Source of the DNA: DASXKD01 sp963703605
GTDB taxonomy: Bacteria > Actinomycetota > Actinomycetes > Streptosporangiales > Streptosporangiaceae
Assembly (NCBI GenBank): GCA_963703605.1
Contig: CAVPFC010000003.1
Coordinates: 1 to 64,000, forward strand
DNA length: 64,000 bases
Direction of reading: 5' to 3'
The translations under genes were made by a program, and so were the position numbers. This document shows positions 43,343 through 51,910 of the stretch, piece after piece (position 1 is the stretch's first letter; the number at the start of each line of letters is the position of its first letter). The notes beneath the pieces were generated by a model. It was not told the DNA's origin and ran no database searches. It saw only the letters and a list, made by a program, of their open reading frames with translations.

Positions 43343-43362
43343 CCTGTCACTGATATGACAGG
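43343..43362. promoter_or_regulatory. palindrome overlapping an ECF41-like promoter
   Basis: CCTGTCA-CTGATA-TGACAGG has perfect 7-bp arms. On the plus strand TGTCA (43345-43349) is followed after 16 bp by CGAC (43366-43369), close to the ECF41 promoter pattern TGTCA...CGTC that I recall from published work. It lies 15 bp before the sigma factor start and 77 bp from the AhpD-like gene. Confidence 0.5.
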
Positions 43363-43384
43363 CAGCGACGGAGGAACGTGACCG

Positions 43385-44254
43385 ATGGATGAGCACGACT
43401 GGCTGGCGAAGCGGTTCGAGGAACACCGCACCCATCTGCGGGCGGTGGCCTACCGGATGCTCGGCTCGCCCAGCGACGCGGACGACGCGGTCCAGGAGGC
43501 CTGGCTGCGGCTCAGCCGCGCGGACACCAGCGACGTGGTGAACCTCGGCGGCTGGCTGACCACGATCGTGGCCAGGGTGTCGCTGAACATGCTCCAGTCA
43601 CGCAAGGCACGGCGCGAGGAACTCGTTGGTGCGCGGCTGCCCGAGGAGATCGGCCCGGACGCGGCCGGGCCCGAGCACGAGGCCGTCCTGGCCGACTCGG
43701 TGGGCCTCGCGCTGCTGGTGGTGCTGGACACGCTCACCCCCGCCGAACGGCTGGCCTTCGTCCTGCACGACATGTTCGCGATGCCGTTCGAGGAGATCGC
43801 CCCCATCGTCGAGCGCTCCCCCGCCGCGACCCGCAAGCTGGCCAGCCGGGCACGCCTGCGGGTCCAGGGCGCCGACACGGCTCCCGACACCGACATGGCC
43901 CGCCAGCGGGAGATCGTCCAAGCCTTCCTGGCCGCCTCGCGCAACGGCGACCTCGGCGCGCTGGTCGCGATGCTCGACCCCGGCGTCGTGCTCCGGGCCG
44001 ACCAGACCGCGGCGCGGATGGGCGCCGAGGCGGAGCTGCGCGGCGCGGCGCCGGTGGCCGGCTTCTTCTCCGGGCGCGCCCGGGGCGCGCAGGTGGCGCT
44101 CGTCGACGGGGTGGCTGGCCTGGTATGGGCCCCGGGCGGGCGGCCGCGTGTCGTCTTCGGGTTCACCATCAGCCACGGCAAGGTCAGCGAGATCATCCTC
44201 CGCGGCGATCGTGCCCTGCTGCGCGGGCTCGACGTGGTGTTCCTCGGGAGCTGA
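43385..44254 (+). CDS. ECF41-like RNA polymerase sigma factor with SnoaL-like C-terminal domain
   Basis: 289 residues. Region 2: FEEHRTHLRAVAYRMLGSPSDADDAVQEAWLRLSRAD (about 9-46). Region 4: LDTLTPAERLAFVLHDMFAMPFEEIAPIVERSPAATRKLASRARLRVQG (about 115-165). The rest (about 175-289) is a SnoaL/NTF2-like domain: FLAASRNGDLGALVAMLDPGVVLRADQTAARMGAEAELRGA. In ECF41 and SigJ-type factors this tail replaces the anti-sigma factor and controls activity. Divergent to the carboxymuconolactone decarboxylase, the usual ECF41 partner. Start ATG 43385; promoter-like palindrome at 43343-43362. Confidence 0.88.
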   Translation: MDEHDWLAKRFEEHRTHLRAVAYRMLGSPSDADDAVQEAWLRLSRADTSDVVNLGGWLTTIVARVSLNMLQSRKARREELVGARLPEEIGPDAAGPEHEAVLADSVGLALLVVLDTLTPAERLAFVLHDMFAMPFEEIAPIVERSPAATRKLASRARLRVQGADTAPDTDMARQREIVQAFLAASRNGDLGALVAMLDPGVVLRADQTAARMGAEAELRGAAPVAGFFSGRARGAQVALVDGVAGLVWAPGGRPRVVFGFTISHGKVSEIILRGDRALLRGLDVVFLGS

Positions 44255-44283
44255 GCCGTGCCCCGCGTCGCCGGGCCGCGGCG

Positions 44284-44913
44284 TTAGTCCCCCGGCACGC
44301 CGTGCGCGGCGGGCTCGCGCCACAGGTCGGTGATGGCCACCCCGAGCTCGGCCAGCATCCGCCGCAACAGCGGCAGGGAAAGGCCCATGACCGTGCCCGG
44401 GTCACCGTCGATGCCGTCGACGAACGGCGCGCCCAGCCCCTCGATGCTGAACGCCCCGGCCAGGGCCATCGGTTCGCCGCTGGCCACGTAGGCGGCCACC
44501 TCGGCCTCGCTGGGCGTGCCGAACCGGACCGCCGCGCGCGCCACGTCACGCACCCGGCGGCCGTCGGCGGCGATGAGGCAGTGCCCGGTGAACAGCGTCG
44601 CCTCCCGCCCGGACAGCCGCCGCCACATCTCGGCCGCCTGCTCCGCCGAGGCCGGCTTGCCGAACGTCCGGTGATCGAGCTCCAGCAGCGAGTCGCAGCC
44701 GAGCACCAGCTCACCCGGGCAGCGGCCCGCCACCTCGGTGGCCTTGCGCTCGGCGAGGAGCACCACGACCGTGGCGGTGTCCAGGCCCGCCTCGGTGGTC
44801 TCATCGACTCCGCTGATCGCGACCCGCGGGTCTATGCCGGCGTCCCGCAGCACACGCAGCCGCCCGGCCGATCCCGAGGCGAGCACGAGGGTTACCGGGG
44901 CGGCTGGCGTCAT
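44284..44913 (-). CDS. maf: Maf-family nucleoside triphosphate pyrophosphatase
   Basis: 209 residues. The start VTLVLASGSAGRLRVLRDAGIDP is the conserved Maf N-terminus (S-x-S/A-P/G-R-x-x-L). Also VLGCDSLLELDHRTFGKPASAEQAAEMWRRLSGREATLFTGH with the metal-site acid, and FSIEGLGAPFVDGIDGDPGTVMGLSLPLL at the C-terminus. It hydrolyses non-canonical or UTP/dTTP-type nucleotides to monophosphates. ATG 44913; the frame continues upstream only as a shadow of the amidase gene. Divergent from the amidase. Confidence 0.92.
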   Translation of the reverse strand: MTPAAPVTLVLASGSAGRLRVLRDAGIDPRVAISGVDETTEAGLDTATVVVLLAERKATEVAGRCPGELVLGCDSLLELDHRTFGKPASAEQAAEMWRRLSGREATLFTGHCLIAADGRRVRDVARAAVRFGTPSEAEVAAYVASGEPMALAGAFSIEGLGAPFVDGIDGDPGTVMGLSLPLLRRMLAELGVAITDLWREPAAHGVPGD

Positions 44914-44946
44914 CCGGTCAGGGTAACAACGGGTAGCGTTCCTGGG

Positions 44947-46368
44947 GTGACCGATGCGACGTGGCTGGACGCCACCGCGCAAGCCGATCTTGTCCGGTCC
45001 GGCGAGGTGAGCCCCGCAGACCTGGTAGAGGCGGCGATAGCGCGGATCGAGATGCTCAATCCGCGCCTGGACGCGGTGATCCGGACCCGCTTCGACCAGG
45101 CGCGCGAGCGCGCCGCGGGCGCGCTGCCCGACGGCCCGTTCCGCGGCGTGCCGATCCTGCTGAAGGACCTGGGCTGCCTGGTGGCGGGCGAGCCGACGGC
45201 GTTCGGCCTGGGGCCGTTGCGGGACGTGGCCTGGCCCGTGACGTCTTACCTCGCCGAGCAGTTCCTCGCGGCCGGTTTCATCCCGCTGGGCCGGACCAAC
45301 GTGCCCGAGCTCGGCACGACGGTAACCACCGAGCCGCTCAGCTTCCCGCCCGCCCGCAACCCCTGGGACACCGGCCGCTCTACCGGCGGCTCCTCGGGCG
45401 GGTCGGCGGCCGCGGTGGCCAGCGGCATGGTGGCGGTCGCGCACGCCAACGACGGCGGCGGATCCATCCGCATCCCGGCGAGCGAGTGCGGCCTGGTAGG
45501 GCTCAAGCCGACCCGCGGGCGGGTGAGCCAGGGCCCGCTGATCGGGGAGAGCTGGGCCGGCGGCACCATCGACGGTGCCGTGACGCGGACCGTCCGCGAC
45601 GCGGCCGCCGTGCTCGACGTGATCAGCGCGCGCATGCCCGGTGAGCCGTACTACGCGCCGCCGCTGCCGGGCCCGCTCAGCCAGGAGGTCGGCGCCGATC
45701 CGGGCCGGCTGCGCATCGGCATGCTCGGCCGCCCTGGCGCGGAGTACTACCTGGACGACCCGGAGTGCCGGGAGGCGGTGGCGGGCGCGGCGCGGCTGCT
45801 TGAGTCCCTGGGCCACCACGTGGAGGAGTCCGCGCCGTCGGTCATGTTCGAGCCGGACTTGGCCGTGCACTTCAACACGATCATCGCCGCGGACACCGCG
45901 GCGACGTTCCTGGCGTTCGAGGCGGTGCTCGGCCGCGCCATCGCCGACAGCGAGATCGAGCCGCGCAACGCCTACTACCGGCAGGCTGGCCAGGACCTCA
46001 CCGCGGTCGCGTACCTACAGGCCAGGTACTGGTTCGGCATCTGGGCCCGGCGGATGGCGGGCTGGTGGGCCGATCATGATCTGCTGCTGACCCCCACTCT
46101 CGGCGCGCCACCGCCCGAGCTCGGCTGGTTCACCGCCGCCGGGCCGCAGCAGGAAGGCCCGCGGATCGCGAGCTTCATCCCGTACACCGCGCAGTTCAAC
46201 ATGACCGGCCAGCCCGCGGTGAGCCTCCCGCTGCACTGGACGCCGGGCGGCCTGCCGGTCGGCGTCCAGCTTGTCGCGGCCTACGGCCGGGAGGATCTGC
46301 TCGTCCGGGTGGCCAGCCAGCTGGAGCAGGCGGCACCCTGGGCGGACCGGCACCCGGAGCTGGCCTAG
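44947..46368 (+). CDS. amidase (amidase signature family)
   Basis: 473 residues from GTG 44947. Catalytic Lys in VPILLKDLG (about 73), the Gly/Ser signature GRSTGGSSGGSAAAVASGMVAVAHANDGGGSIRIPASECGLVGLKPTRGRVS with both catalytic Ser, and NMTGQPAVSLPLHWTPGGLPVGVQLVA. It may hydrolyse aryl or aliphatic amides, including 6-aminohexanoate-like or nicotinamide-type substrates; no neighbour narrows this. The stop codon is shared back-to-back with the convergent DUF3097 gene (CTAG at 46365-46368). Confidence 0.93.
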   Translation: MTDATWLDATAQADLVRSGEVSPADLVEAAIARIEMLNPRLDAVIRTRFDQARERAAGALPDGPFRGVPILLKDLGCLVAGEPTAFGLGPLRDVAWPVTSYLAEQFLAAGFIPLGRTNVPELGTTVTTEPLSFPPARNPWDTGRSTGGSSGGSAAAVASGMVAVAHANDGGGSIRIPASECGLVGLKPTRGRVSQGPLIGESWAGGTIDGAVTRTVRDAAAVLDVISARMPGEPYYAPPLPGPLSQEVGADPGRLRIGMLGRPGAEYYLDDPECREAVAGAARLLESLGHHVEESAPSVMFEPDLAVHFNTIIAADTAATFLAFEAVLGRAIADSEIEPRNAYYRQAGQDLTAVAYLQARYWFGIWARRMAGWWADHDLLLTPTLGAPPPELGWFTAAGPQQEGPRIASFIPYTAQFNMTGQPAVSLPLHWTPGGLPVGVQLVAAYGREDLLVRVASQLEQAAPWADRHPELA

Positions 46369-47223
46369 GCACTGCCGGGTGTGGTGACGAAGTCGATCAG
46401 CTCCTCCACCCGGCCGAGGAACTCCGGTTCCAGGTCCGTGAAGGACGTCACCGAGCGCAGGATGCGCTGCCAGGCCGCCGGGGTGTCGTCCGGCCAGCCC
46501 AGGGCGGCCAGCACGCCTTCCTTCCACGGTGAGCCCGGCGGAACCGCGCGGCCAGCCGGCGATGCCCAGCACGGCCGGCTTGACCGCCGCCCAGACGTCG
46601 ATGAAGGGGTGCCCGGCCACCAGCACGTACGGGGAGCGCACCTGCGCGGCTATCCGGCTCTCCTTCGACCCGTCCACCAGATGGTCGACGAGGACGCCGA
46701 GCCTGCGCACCGGGGCGGGCCCGAACTCGGCGACGATCGCGGGCAGATCGTCGATGCCGCCCAGGTACTCCACGACCACGCCGACGTCGCGCAGGTCGTC
46801 ACCCCAGACCTTCTCCACCAGCTCGGCGTCGTGACGGCCTTCGACGTAGATGCGGCTGGCCCGGGCCACCTTGGCCCGGCCGCCGGGAGCGGCTACCGAT
46901 CCCGATGCCGTGCGCCCCATGGGCAGGCCGCCGGTGCGCGCGCCCGGCGCGGCCGCCGGGGGCGGCCTGACCAGCGTGACCGGCTCACCCTCCAGGAGAA
47001 ATCCCGCTGGCCGGAGCGGGAACACCCGTTGCCGGCCGTGCCGGTCCTCGAGCGTGACCACGTCCTTCTCGCAGAAGACCACCGCCCCGCAGAACTGGCC
47101 GGCGGCGTCCTCGACGACCAGCCCGCGCTCGGCCGGCACCTGCTGCGGCTGAGCCCGGGCCGGGCCCCGTCGCGCGGCGAGCACATCCGGGCCGTATTCC
47201 CTGCTCCGCACCGGTTTGGCCAT
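46365..47223 (-). CDS. DUF3097 family protein, one frameshift
   Basis: About 285 residues if one extra base near 46547 is removed. The first frame gives MAKPVRSREYGPDVLAARRG, then a basic middle, IYVEGRHDAELVEKVWGDDLRDVGVVVEYLGGIDDLPAIVAEFGPAP and RRLGVLVDHLVDGSKESRIAA, the conserved DUF3097 centre. After GIAGWP the frame must change to read VPPGSPWKEGVLAALGWPDDTPAAWQRILRSVTSFTDLEPEFLGRVEELIDFVTTPGS to the stop at 46365. It is found in most actinomycetes; function unknown, although the DxGVLVDHLVDGSKE stretch looks TOPRIM-like. Convergent with the amidase. Confidence 0.85.
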
Positions 47224-47349
47224 CCACGGGAAGATACCGCGCGGGGCGGCGCCGCCGCGGTTGCCATGCCGGGCCGGCCCAAGCCGGTCAGGGTCCAGGC
47301 CGGGGCCGGGCCCGGACCGGGGCCGGGCCGGGCCGGCCAGATCGCCAGG

Positions 47350-47947
47350 TCAGTGACGGCGGATGGTGGCCAGCCAGGCGTGTGCCCGGCCGCCGGGCGA
47401 ATACCGACCTGACGTGGAACTCGTCCGCGGTGATGTCGGCCACGGTCCAGCCGTCGGCGAAGGCGGCGATGAGCTCGTCCTTGCGCACCCGGCGCGGGCC
47501 CTCGGTGCCCGGCTGGAGGTCGCTGAAGCACATCAGGTAGCAGGTGCCGCCGGGCCGCAGCACCGACGCGAGGCTGACGACGTACCGGGCCCGCCCCGGG
47601 TCGTCGAAGACGTGGAACAGCCCGCTGTCGATGACCGTGCCGAAGGTCAGGCCGAGCTGGCCGAGGTCCAGCGCGTCGCCGACCTCGAAGCGGGCGCTCA
47701 GGCCCCGCTCGGCCGCCTTGGCCCGGGCCCGCGCGATGGCGGCCGGCGACACGTCAACGCCGACCGCGTCGGCGCCGTGGGCGGCGGCCAGCAGCGTGTG
47801 CTCCCCGGTGCCACAGCCCGCGTCGAGAACCTGGCCGGACAGCAGCCCCTCCTCGGCCAGGCGCACGAACGCCGGCTGCGGCCGGCCGATATCCCACGGC
47901 GGCGGCGTGTCCGCCAGGTACGACGTGTCCCACTCCGGGTGCGTCAC
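47350..47947 (-). CDS. class I SAM-dependent methyltransferase, frameshift near the C-terminus
   Basis: About 198 residues. GTG 47947 begins VTHPEWDTSYLADTPPPWDIGRPQPAFVRL, then motif I VLDAGCGTGEHTLLAAAHGADAVGVDVSPAAIARARAKA, SLFTGTVIDSGLFHVFDD-like motif II (TFGTVIDSGLFHVFDD) and LRPGGTCYLMCFSD. The open frame runs on to 47288 with an atypical Arg/Pro tail, but in the next frame SPGGRAHAWLATIRRH ends at 47350, the usual ending of this family. So one base is probably wrong near 47400. GTGA overlap with the upstream methyltransferase gene. Confidence 0.8.
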
Positions 47948-48783
47948 AGCGGTTCTCCGGTATCCGGTCCGGCCGGCTTGGTGGCGGCCGCGATGAGGTG
48001 GTTGCTGAAGCCGACGAGCGAGGGCTCGGTCTCGGTTGCCCGCGCGGCGAACAGGATATGCGCGCGGCGCCGCGGATCGGCCCACTCCCGGCGCAGCGGC
48101 CAGCCCGGGCCCTCTACGCCGTAGACGGCAAGGCCGGTGAAACCGGCCCGTGCCACCTCCTCCCCCAGGCCGTCCGGGGTGTGGAAGTAGGCCGTGGTGA
48201 AGCACTCGGGCCTGCCGACCGGATCGGGGTTGCGGTGCTGTCCGTCGCGCAGGTCCCGCTCCACCAGCGGCCGGAAATCCGGGTCGTCCAGCCAGTCGTG
48301 ATACAGCCCGTCCAGCAGGGACGCGTACCGGCAGACCGCCACGGCCAGCAGGCGGCCGCCGGGCCGCAGCACCCGCAAGGCCTCGCCGAGGGCCCGCGCG
48401 CGATCCGCCGCGCCGGTCAGGTGGTACAGCGGCCCGAACAGCAGCACCGCGTCCTGCGAACCGTCCGGCTCGGCCAGTTCCCGCGCGTCGCCCAGGGCCG
48501 CGGTGAAGCCGGCCGCCGGATCCCGGCCGGCCGCCTCGCGCGCCTGCTCCACGTGCAGCGGTACCGGGTCCACCAGGTGCACCCGGTACCCGCGCTGGGC
48601 CAGCGGCGTGGCATAGGTGCCCGGGCCGCCGCCGACATCGAGCACGTCCGCCGGCGGCGCGGGCAGCAGCCGCTCCAGCAGTTCCAGTGACCTGACGAAC
48701 TCCAGGGACGGCTTCCCGCCGGGGAACAGGCGGGAGCGCTCGTAACCAGTGCCGTAGTGACTCTCGATCGCCGGATCGATCAT
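47944..48783 (-). CDS. class I SAM-dependent methyltransferase
   Basis: 279 residues. Motif I VLDVGGGPGTYATPLAQRGYRVHLVDPVPLHVEQAREAAG (about 47-86), then LGDARELAEPDGSQDAVLLFGPLYHLTGAADRARALGEALRVLRPGGRLLAVAV. The start MIDPAIESHYGTGYERSRLFPGGKPSLEFVRSLELLERLL is typical of the actinobacterial SAM methyltransferases that carry a lid from about 180 on. It overlaps the following methyltransferase gene by 4 bp, so two methyltransferases are made from one mRNA. Substrates unknown. Confidence 0.87.
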   Translation of the reverse strand: MIDPAIESHYGTGYERSRLFPGGKPSLEFVRSLELLERLLPAPPADVLDVGGGPGTYATPLAQRGYRVHLVDPVPLHVEQAREAAGRDPAAGFTAALGDARELAEPDGSQDAVLLFGPLYHLTGAADRARALGEALRVLRPGGRLLAVAVCRYASLLDGLYHDWLDDPDFRPLVERDLRDGQHRNPDPVGRPECFTTAYFHTPDGLGEEVARAGFTGLAVYGVEGPGWPLRREWADPRRRAHILFAARATETEPSLVGFSNHLIAAATKPAGPDTGEPL

Positions 48784-48933
48784 GGCTCCATGCTGCCCCG
48801 GATTCCCCGGCGGGGCGACCGGGATTCAGCCCGCCCCAAGGCGGGCGTAAGGCTGGCGTGCGGCCGCGCGACCGGGCACCATCTATGCAGCAGGCCGGCC
48901 GTGCGCAAACCGCTGGAGTGGAGGGGATCAGGA

Positions 48934-49740
48934 ATGCCGACTGTGCAGGCGAACGGCATCGATATCTACTACGAGGTGCAGGGCGAGGGCGAGCCCATGG
49001 TGCTCATCCCCTACCTCGCGGCCGACCAGGCCTGCTACGCGTTCCAGGTAGCGGACTACGCCAAGCACTTCACCTGCTTCACCGTGGACAACCGCGGCGC
49101 CGGCCTGTCCGGCAAGCCGCCGGGCGACTACACCACCGAACTGCTCGCCGACGACGTCGCCGCGTTCATGCAGGCGGCCGGCATTGACCGGGCGCACATC
49201 TCCGGGCTGTCGCTGGGCGCCGCGGCCGGCATGTGGCTGGCGGCCAAGTACCCGGACCGGGTGAAGACGCTGTCCCTGCACAGCGCCTGGCCCCGCACCG
49301 ATCCGTTCCTGACCGCGATCGTCGAGGGCTGGCGGATCATGGCGGAAGGCCTGGGCGACGTGACCGAGATGGTGATCAAGGGGATCTTCCCGTTCTGCTT
49401 CACCCCCGAGCTGTACGCGGCCCGCCCCGAGTACATCGACTCGCTCGCCGATTTCGTGCGCAGCCGCCCGATGCCGCCGGTCGACGCGTTCTTCCGCCAG
49501 TCGGCGGCGGTGCTGGGCCACGACGCGCTCGACGTGCTCGGCCAGATCCAGGCGCCGGCGCAGATCACCTTCGGGCGGCACGACATCGTCACGTCGACCC
49601 GGTTCGCCGACCCGCTCATGGCCGGGATCCCCGGTTCCGAGCTGGTCATCTTCGAGGACTGCGCGCACGCCCCGATCTATGAGAACGTGACGGAGTTCAA
49701 CGAGCGCACGCTGGCGTTCCTCCAGCGCCATTCCGGGTAG
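48934..49740 (+). CDS. alpha/beta hydrolase
   Basis: 268 residues from ATG 48934, with GGGGATCAGGA upstream. Typical fold: VQANGIDIYYEVQGEGEPMVLIPYLAADQACY, VDNRGAGLSGKPPGDY, nucleophile elbow ISGLSLGAAAGMWLAAKYP (Ser about 90), ITFGRHDIVTSTRFADPLMAGIPGSELVIFEDCAHAPIYENVTEFNERTLAFLQ with acid Asp and catalytic His. Members include esterases, epoxide hydrolases and C-C bond hydrolases; it borders the steroid cluster and might serve it, but nothing proves it. Confidence 0.87.
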   Translation: MPTVQANGIDIYYEVQGEGEPMVLIPYLAADQACYAFQVADYAKHFTCFTVDNRGAGLSGKPPGDYTTELLADDVAAFMQAAGIDRAHISGLSLGAAAGMWLAAKYPDRVKTLSLHSAWPRTDPFLTAIVEGWRIMAEGLGDVTEMVIKGIFPFCFTPELYAARPEYIDSLADFVRSRPMPPVDAFFRQSAAVLGHDALDVLGQIQAPAQITFGRHDIVTSTRFADPLMAGIPGSELVIFEDCAHAPIYENVTEFNERTLAFLQRHSG

Positions 49741-49791
49741 GCCCGGCCCGGGGCCGGACGACCGGACCGGCACAGTAGAGCCGCCCCCGGC

Positions 49792-50655
49792 TCAGAGATC
49801 CGGGATACCGAGATCGAGGTTGGGTTGCTCGATGCCGCCGTCGACCTCGATGATCTTCCCGGTGATGTACCCGCCCGCCGGCGAGGCGAGGAACACCACG
49901 GCGGCGGCGATCTCCTGCGGGTCGCCGATCCGGCCGAGCGGCGTCGCCCGCTCCATCTGCCCGCGCAGCGTGTCGTCGCTGACCACGATGTCGAGCGCGG
50001 ACGTGGCCGCGGCGCCGACGGCGATCGCGTTGACCCTGATCCGCGGGGCCAGGTCGGCGGCGGCCAGCCGGGTGTAGTGCGACAGGGCCGCCTTGGCGGT
50101 CCCGTAGGCGAGGTAGCCGCGCCCGGCGACCCGGCCGACCGCCGAGGAGATGTTGACCACGGCGCCGGTCTCCGGCCTCCCGGCACTCCCGCCCCCCGCG
50201 CCGGCAGCGCCCGCCGGTGCCGGTGCCGGTGCCGGTGCCGCGCGCGGCGAGCAGGTGCGGGACCGCCGCCTGGGTCAGCCGGTGCGCGACCGCGACGTTG
50301 AAGCTGAACGCGTCCACCAGGTGCCGCGGCTTGGTCGCCAGGAACGGTCGCGGCATCGCGCCGCCGACGTTGTTGACCACGATGTCCAGCCGCCCGAACT
50401 CCGCGGCCGCTGCGTCCGCCAGGCCCGCGGCCGCGTCCAGGTCGCTCAGGTCGGCGGGCACCACCAGGGCCTTGCGCCCGGCCGCCTCGATCTCCCGCGC
50501 GACGCCCGCGAGCTGGTCCTCGCTCCGCGCCGAGATCACCACGTCCGCGCCGGCCTGGGCCAGCGCAATGGCGGCGGCCGCACCGATGCCACGGCCGGCC
50601 CGGTCACGACGGCCACCCGGCCGGTGACCCGGAAGAGATCAAGAATCATCGGCAT
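49792..50655 (-). pseudogene. ipdF: IpdF-like short-chain dehydrogenase, reading frame broken twice
   Basis: Steroid ring-degradation SDR. The start MPMILDLFRVTGRVAVVTG (ATG 50655 or 50649) breaks near 50595. GRGIGAAAAIALAQAGADVVISARSEDQ...GRLDIVVNNVGGAMPRPFLATKPRHLVDAFSFNVA continues in a second frame. After a GGCACC hexamer run (about 50207-50232) the third frame gives VNISSAVGRVAGRGYLAYGTAKAALSHYTRLAAADLAPRIRVNAIAVG and a C-terminus IEVDGGIEQPNLDLGIPDL. From memory this matches the mycobacterial IpdF/Rv3559c family (start MILD.FRVT, end NLDLPIPDL), whose product acts on ring-opened HIP-CoA intermediates. The catalytic Ser-Tyr-Lys is intact, so indels are more likely than decay. Confidence 0.65.
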
Positions 50656-50698
50656 GCCTTCGCCGGCTCGGCGCCCAGGCGGCCCGGTCGCTGCCCCG

Positions 50699-51781
50699 TC
50701 AGCCGTGGATGATGACCTGCCGGATGACATCGCCGCGGCCGAGCGCGGCCAGGCCCTCGTCGAGGTCGTCGAGCTCGAGCCGCTGGGTGATCATGCCTTC
50801 CAGGTCCAGGCGGCCCGCCCGCCACAGGCCGAGCAGCCGGTTGTAGTCGCGCCGGACGTCGGCCTCCCCGTAGAGGGAGGAGAGCATCTTCTTGCCGTCG
50901 AAGAGCAGCTCGAACGGGGTGAACTCGACCTGCTGGTCGGCCCGGCCGGCCCCGACGATGACGACGGTGCCGCCACGCCGTGCCGCCGACCACGCGGCCC
51001 GGATCGTGCCGGGGGTGCCGACCACCTCGAACGCGTAGTCGAAGCCCTCCCCGCCGGTGAGCTCGGCGGAAAGCTCGCCCAGCTTGTCCGGGTGGACCGC
51101 GTGGGTGGCGCCGAACCGCCGCGCCACCTCGTGCTTGGACTCGACCGGGTCCACCCCGACGATCACCGCGGCACCGGACAAGCGGGCCCCCTGGATCGCC
51201 GAGATGCCGACGCCACCGCAGCCGACGACCGCGACGCTCGCGCCGGGCTCGACCTTGGCGGTGTTGATCACCGCGCCGACGCCGGTCATCACGCCGCAGC
51301 CGACCAGCGCGGCGACCTCGTACGGCACGTCGTCGGCTATCTTTACCGCGCCCTCTTGCGGCACCACCATCTCCTCGGCGAACGCGCCGCAGCCGGCCAT
51401 GCCGAACGCGGGTGTCTCGCCGACCTTGAACCGGGGCTCGATGTAGGCCGCGATGACGTGGGTCATGCACATGTACGGCTGGCCGCGCAGGCACGAGGCG
51501 CAGGCACCGCACGGCGGCAGCCAGCTGGCGATGACCTTGTCCCCGACGGCGAGGCCGGTGACGCCCTCACCCACCGCGACCACGTCCCCGGCCGCCTCGT
51601 GCCCGAGAATGGCCGGCATCGGCTGGGGCAGCCCGCCATTGCGGGCCGACAGGTCCGAGTGGCACACCCCGGCCGCCCGTACCCGGATCCGGACCTGGCC
51701 GGGCCCCGGGCCGACGGCCACGACGTCATCGCGGAGATCCATTTTCTCGGCGTCGATCGAATGGAGTACAGCGGCCCGCAC
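50699..51781 (-). CDS. zinc-dependent alcohol dehydrogenase (medium-chain, class III-like)
   Basis: 360 residues. Catalytic zinc: AAGVCHSDLSARNG and GHEAAGDVVAVGEGV. Structural zinc: CGACASCLRGQPYMC (four Cys). NAD fold: SVAVVGCGGVGISAIQGARLSGAAVIVGVDPVESK. C-terminus: LDDLDEGLAALGRGDVIRQVI. Related to mycobacterial class III-like ADHs, some of which use other thiol cofactors. A KstR-type box lies 38 bp before the GTG start at 51781, so steroid regulation is likely; the substrate may be a steroid side-chain alcohol. Confidence 0.9.
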   Translation of the reverse strand: MRAAVLHSIDAEKMDLRDDVVAVGPGPGQVRIRVRAAGVCHSDLSARNGGLPQPMPAILGHEAAGDVVAVGEGVTGLAVGDKVIASWLPPCGACASCLRGQPYMCMTHVIAAYIEPRFKVGETPAFGMAGCGAFAEEMVVPQEGAVKIADDVPYEVAALVGCGVMTGVGAVINTAKVEPGASVAVVGCGGVGISAIQGARLSGAAVIVGVDPVESKHEVARRFGATHAVHPDKLGELSAELTGGEGFDYAFEVVGTPGTIRAAWSAARRGGTVVIVGAGRADQQVEFTPFELLFDGKKMLSSLYGEADVRRDYNRLLGLWRAGRLDLEGMITQRLELDDLDEGLAALGRGDVIRQVIIHG

Positions 51782-51818
51782 GACCCACCTCCGGCCTGGA
51801 GAATCTCTGCGAACAAAG

Positions 51819-51832
51819 TAGAACAGGTTTCA
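51819..51832. promoter_or_regulatory. KstR-type box upstream of the alcohol dehydrogenase
   Basis: TAGAACAGGTTTCA fits the published KstR consensus T-N2-AAC-N2-GTT-N2-A at every fixed position. It is 38 bp upstream of the alcohol dehydrogenase start and 79 bp before the divergent TetR gene. Confidence 0.6.
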
Positions 51833-51860
51833 GTAAGGTTCCGCAAGACGGCCCGGCGCC

Positions 51861-51881
51861 AACCGAGCAAGCGTTAGGGAG
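51861..51881. promoter_or_regulatory. KstR2-like operator (site 1), before kstR2
   Basis: CCGAGCAAGCGTTAGGGAG, aligned with sites at 52595 and 58967, gives CCRAGCAARCGYTWGG. It is weaker than site 2 against the mycobacterial KstR2 consensus A-N-CAAG-N2-CTTG-N-T. About 30 bp before the TetR start. Confidence 0.5.
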
Positions 51882-51910
51882 GTTGGCCCCGGGCCTGCGA
51901 TAATGAGTTC

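Noticed and set aside
44284..45870. 528-codon minus-strand protein including Maf
   Set aside because: Only the last 209 codons are Maf; the rest is antisense to the amidase gene and lacks conservation.
47297..47338. GGGCCGG-type run as an operator or terminator
   Set aside because: Low-complexity GC with many equal self-pairings. No distinct arm or loop, and it lies after the methyltransferase in a non-coding gap.
50207..50232. GGCACC hexamer run as a phase-variable switch in the IpdF-like gene
   Set aside because: The run is short and a hexamer change keeps the frame. The frame change nearby is more simply a sequencing indel in the following G run.
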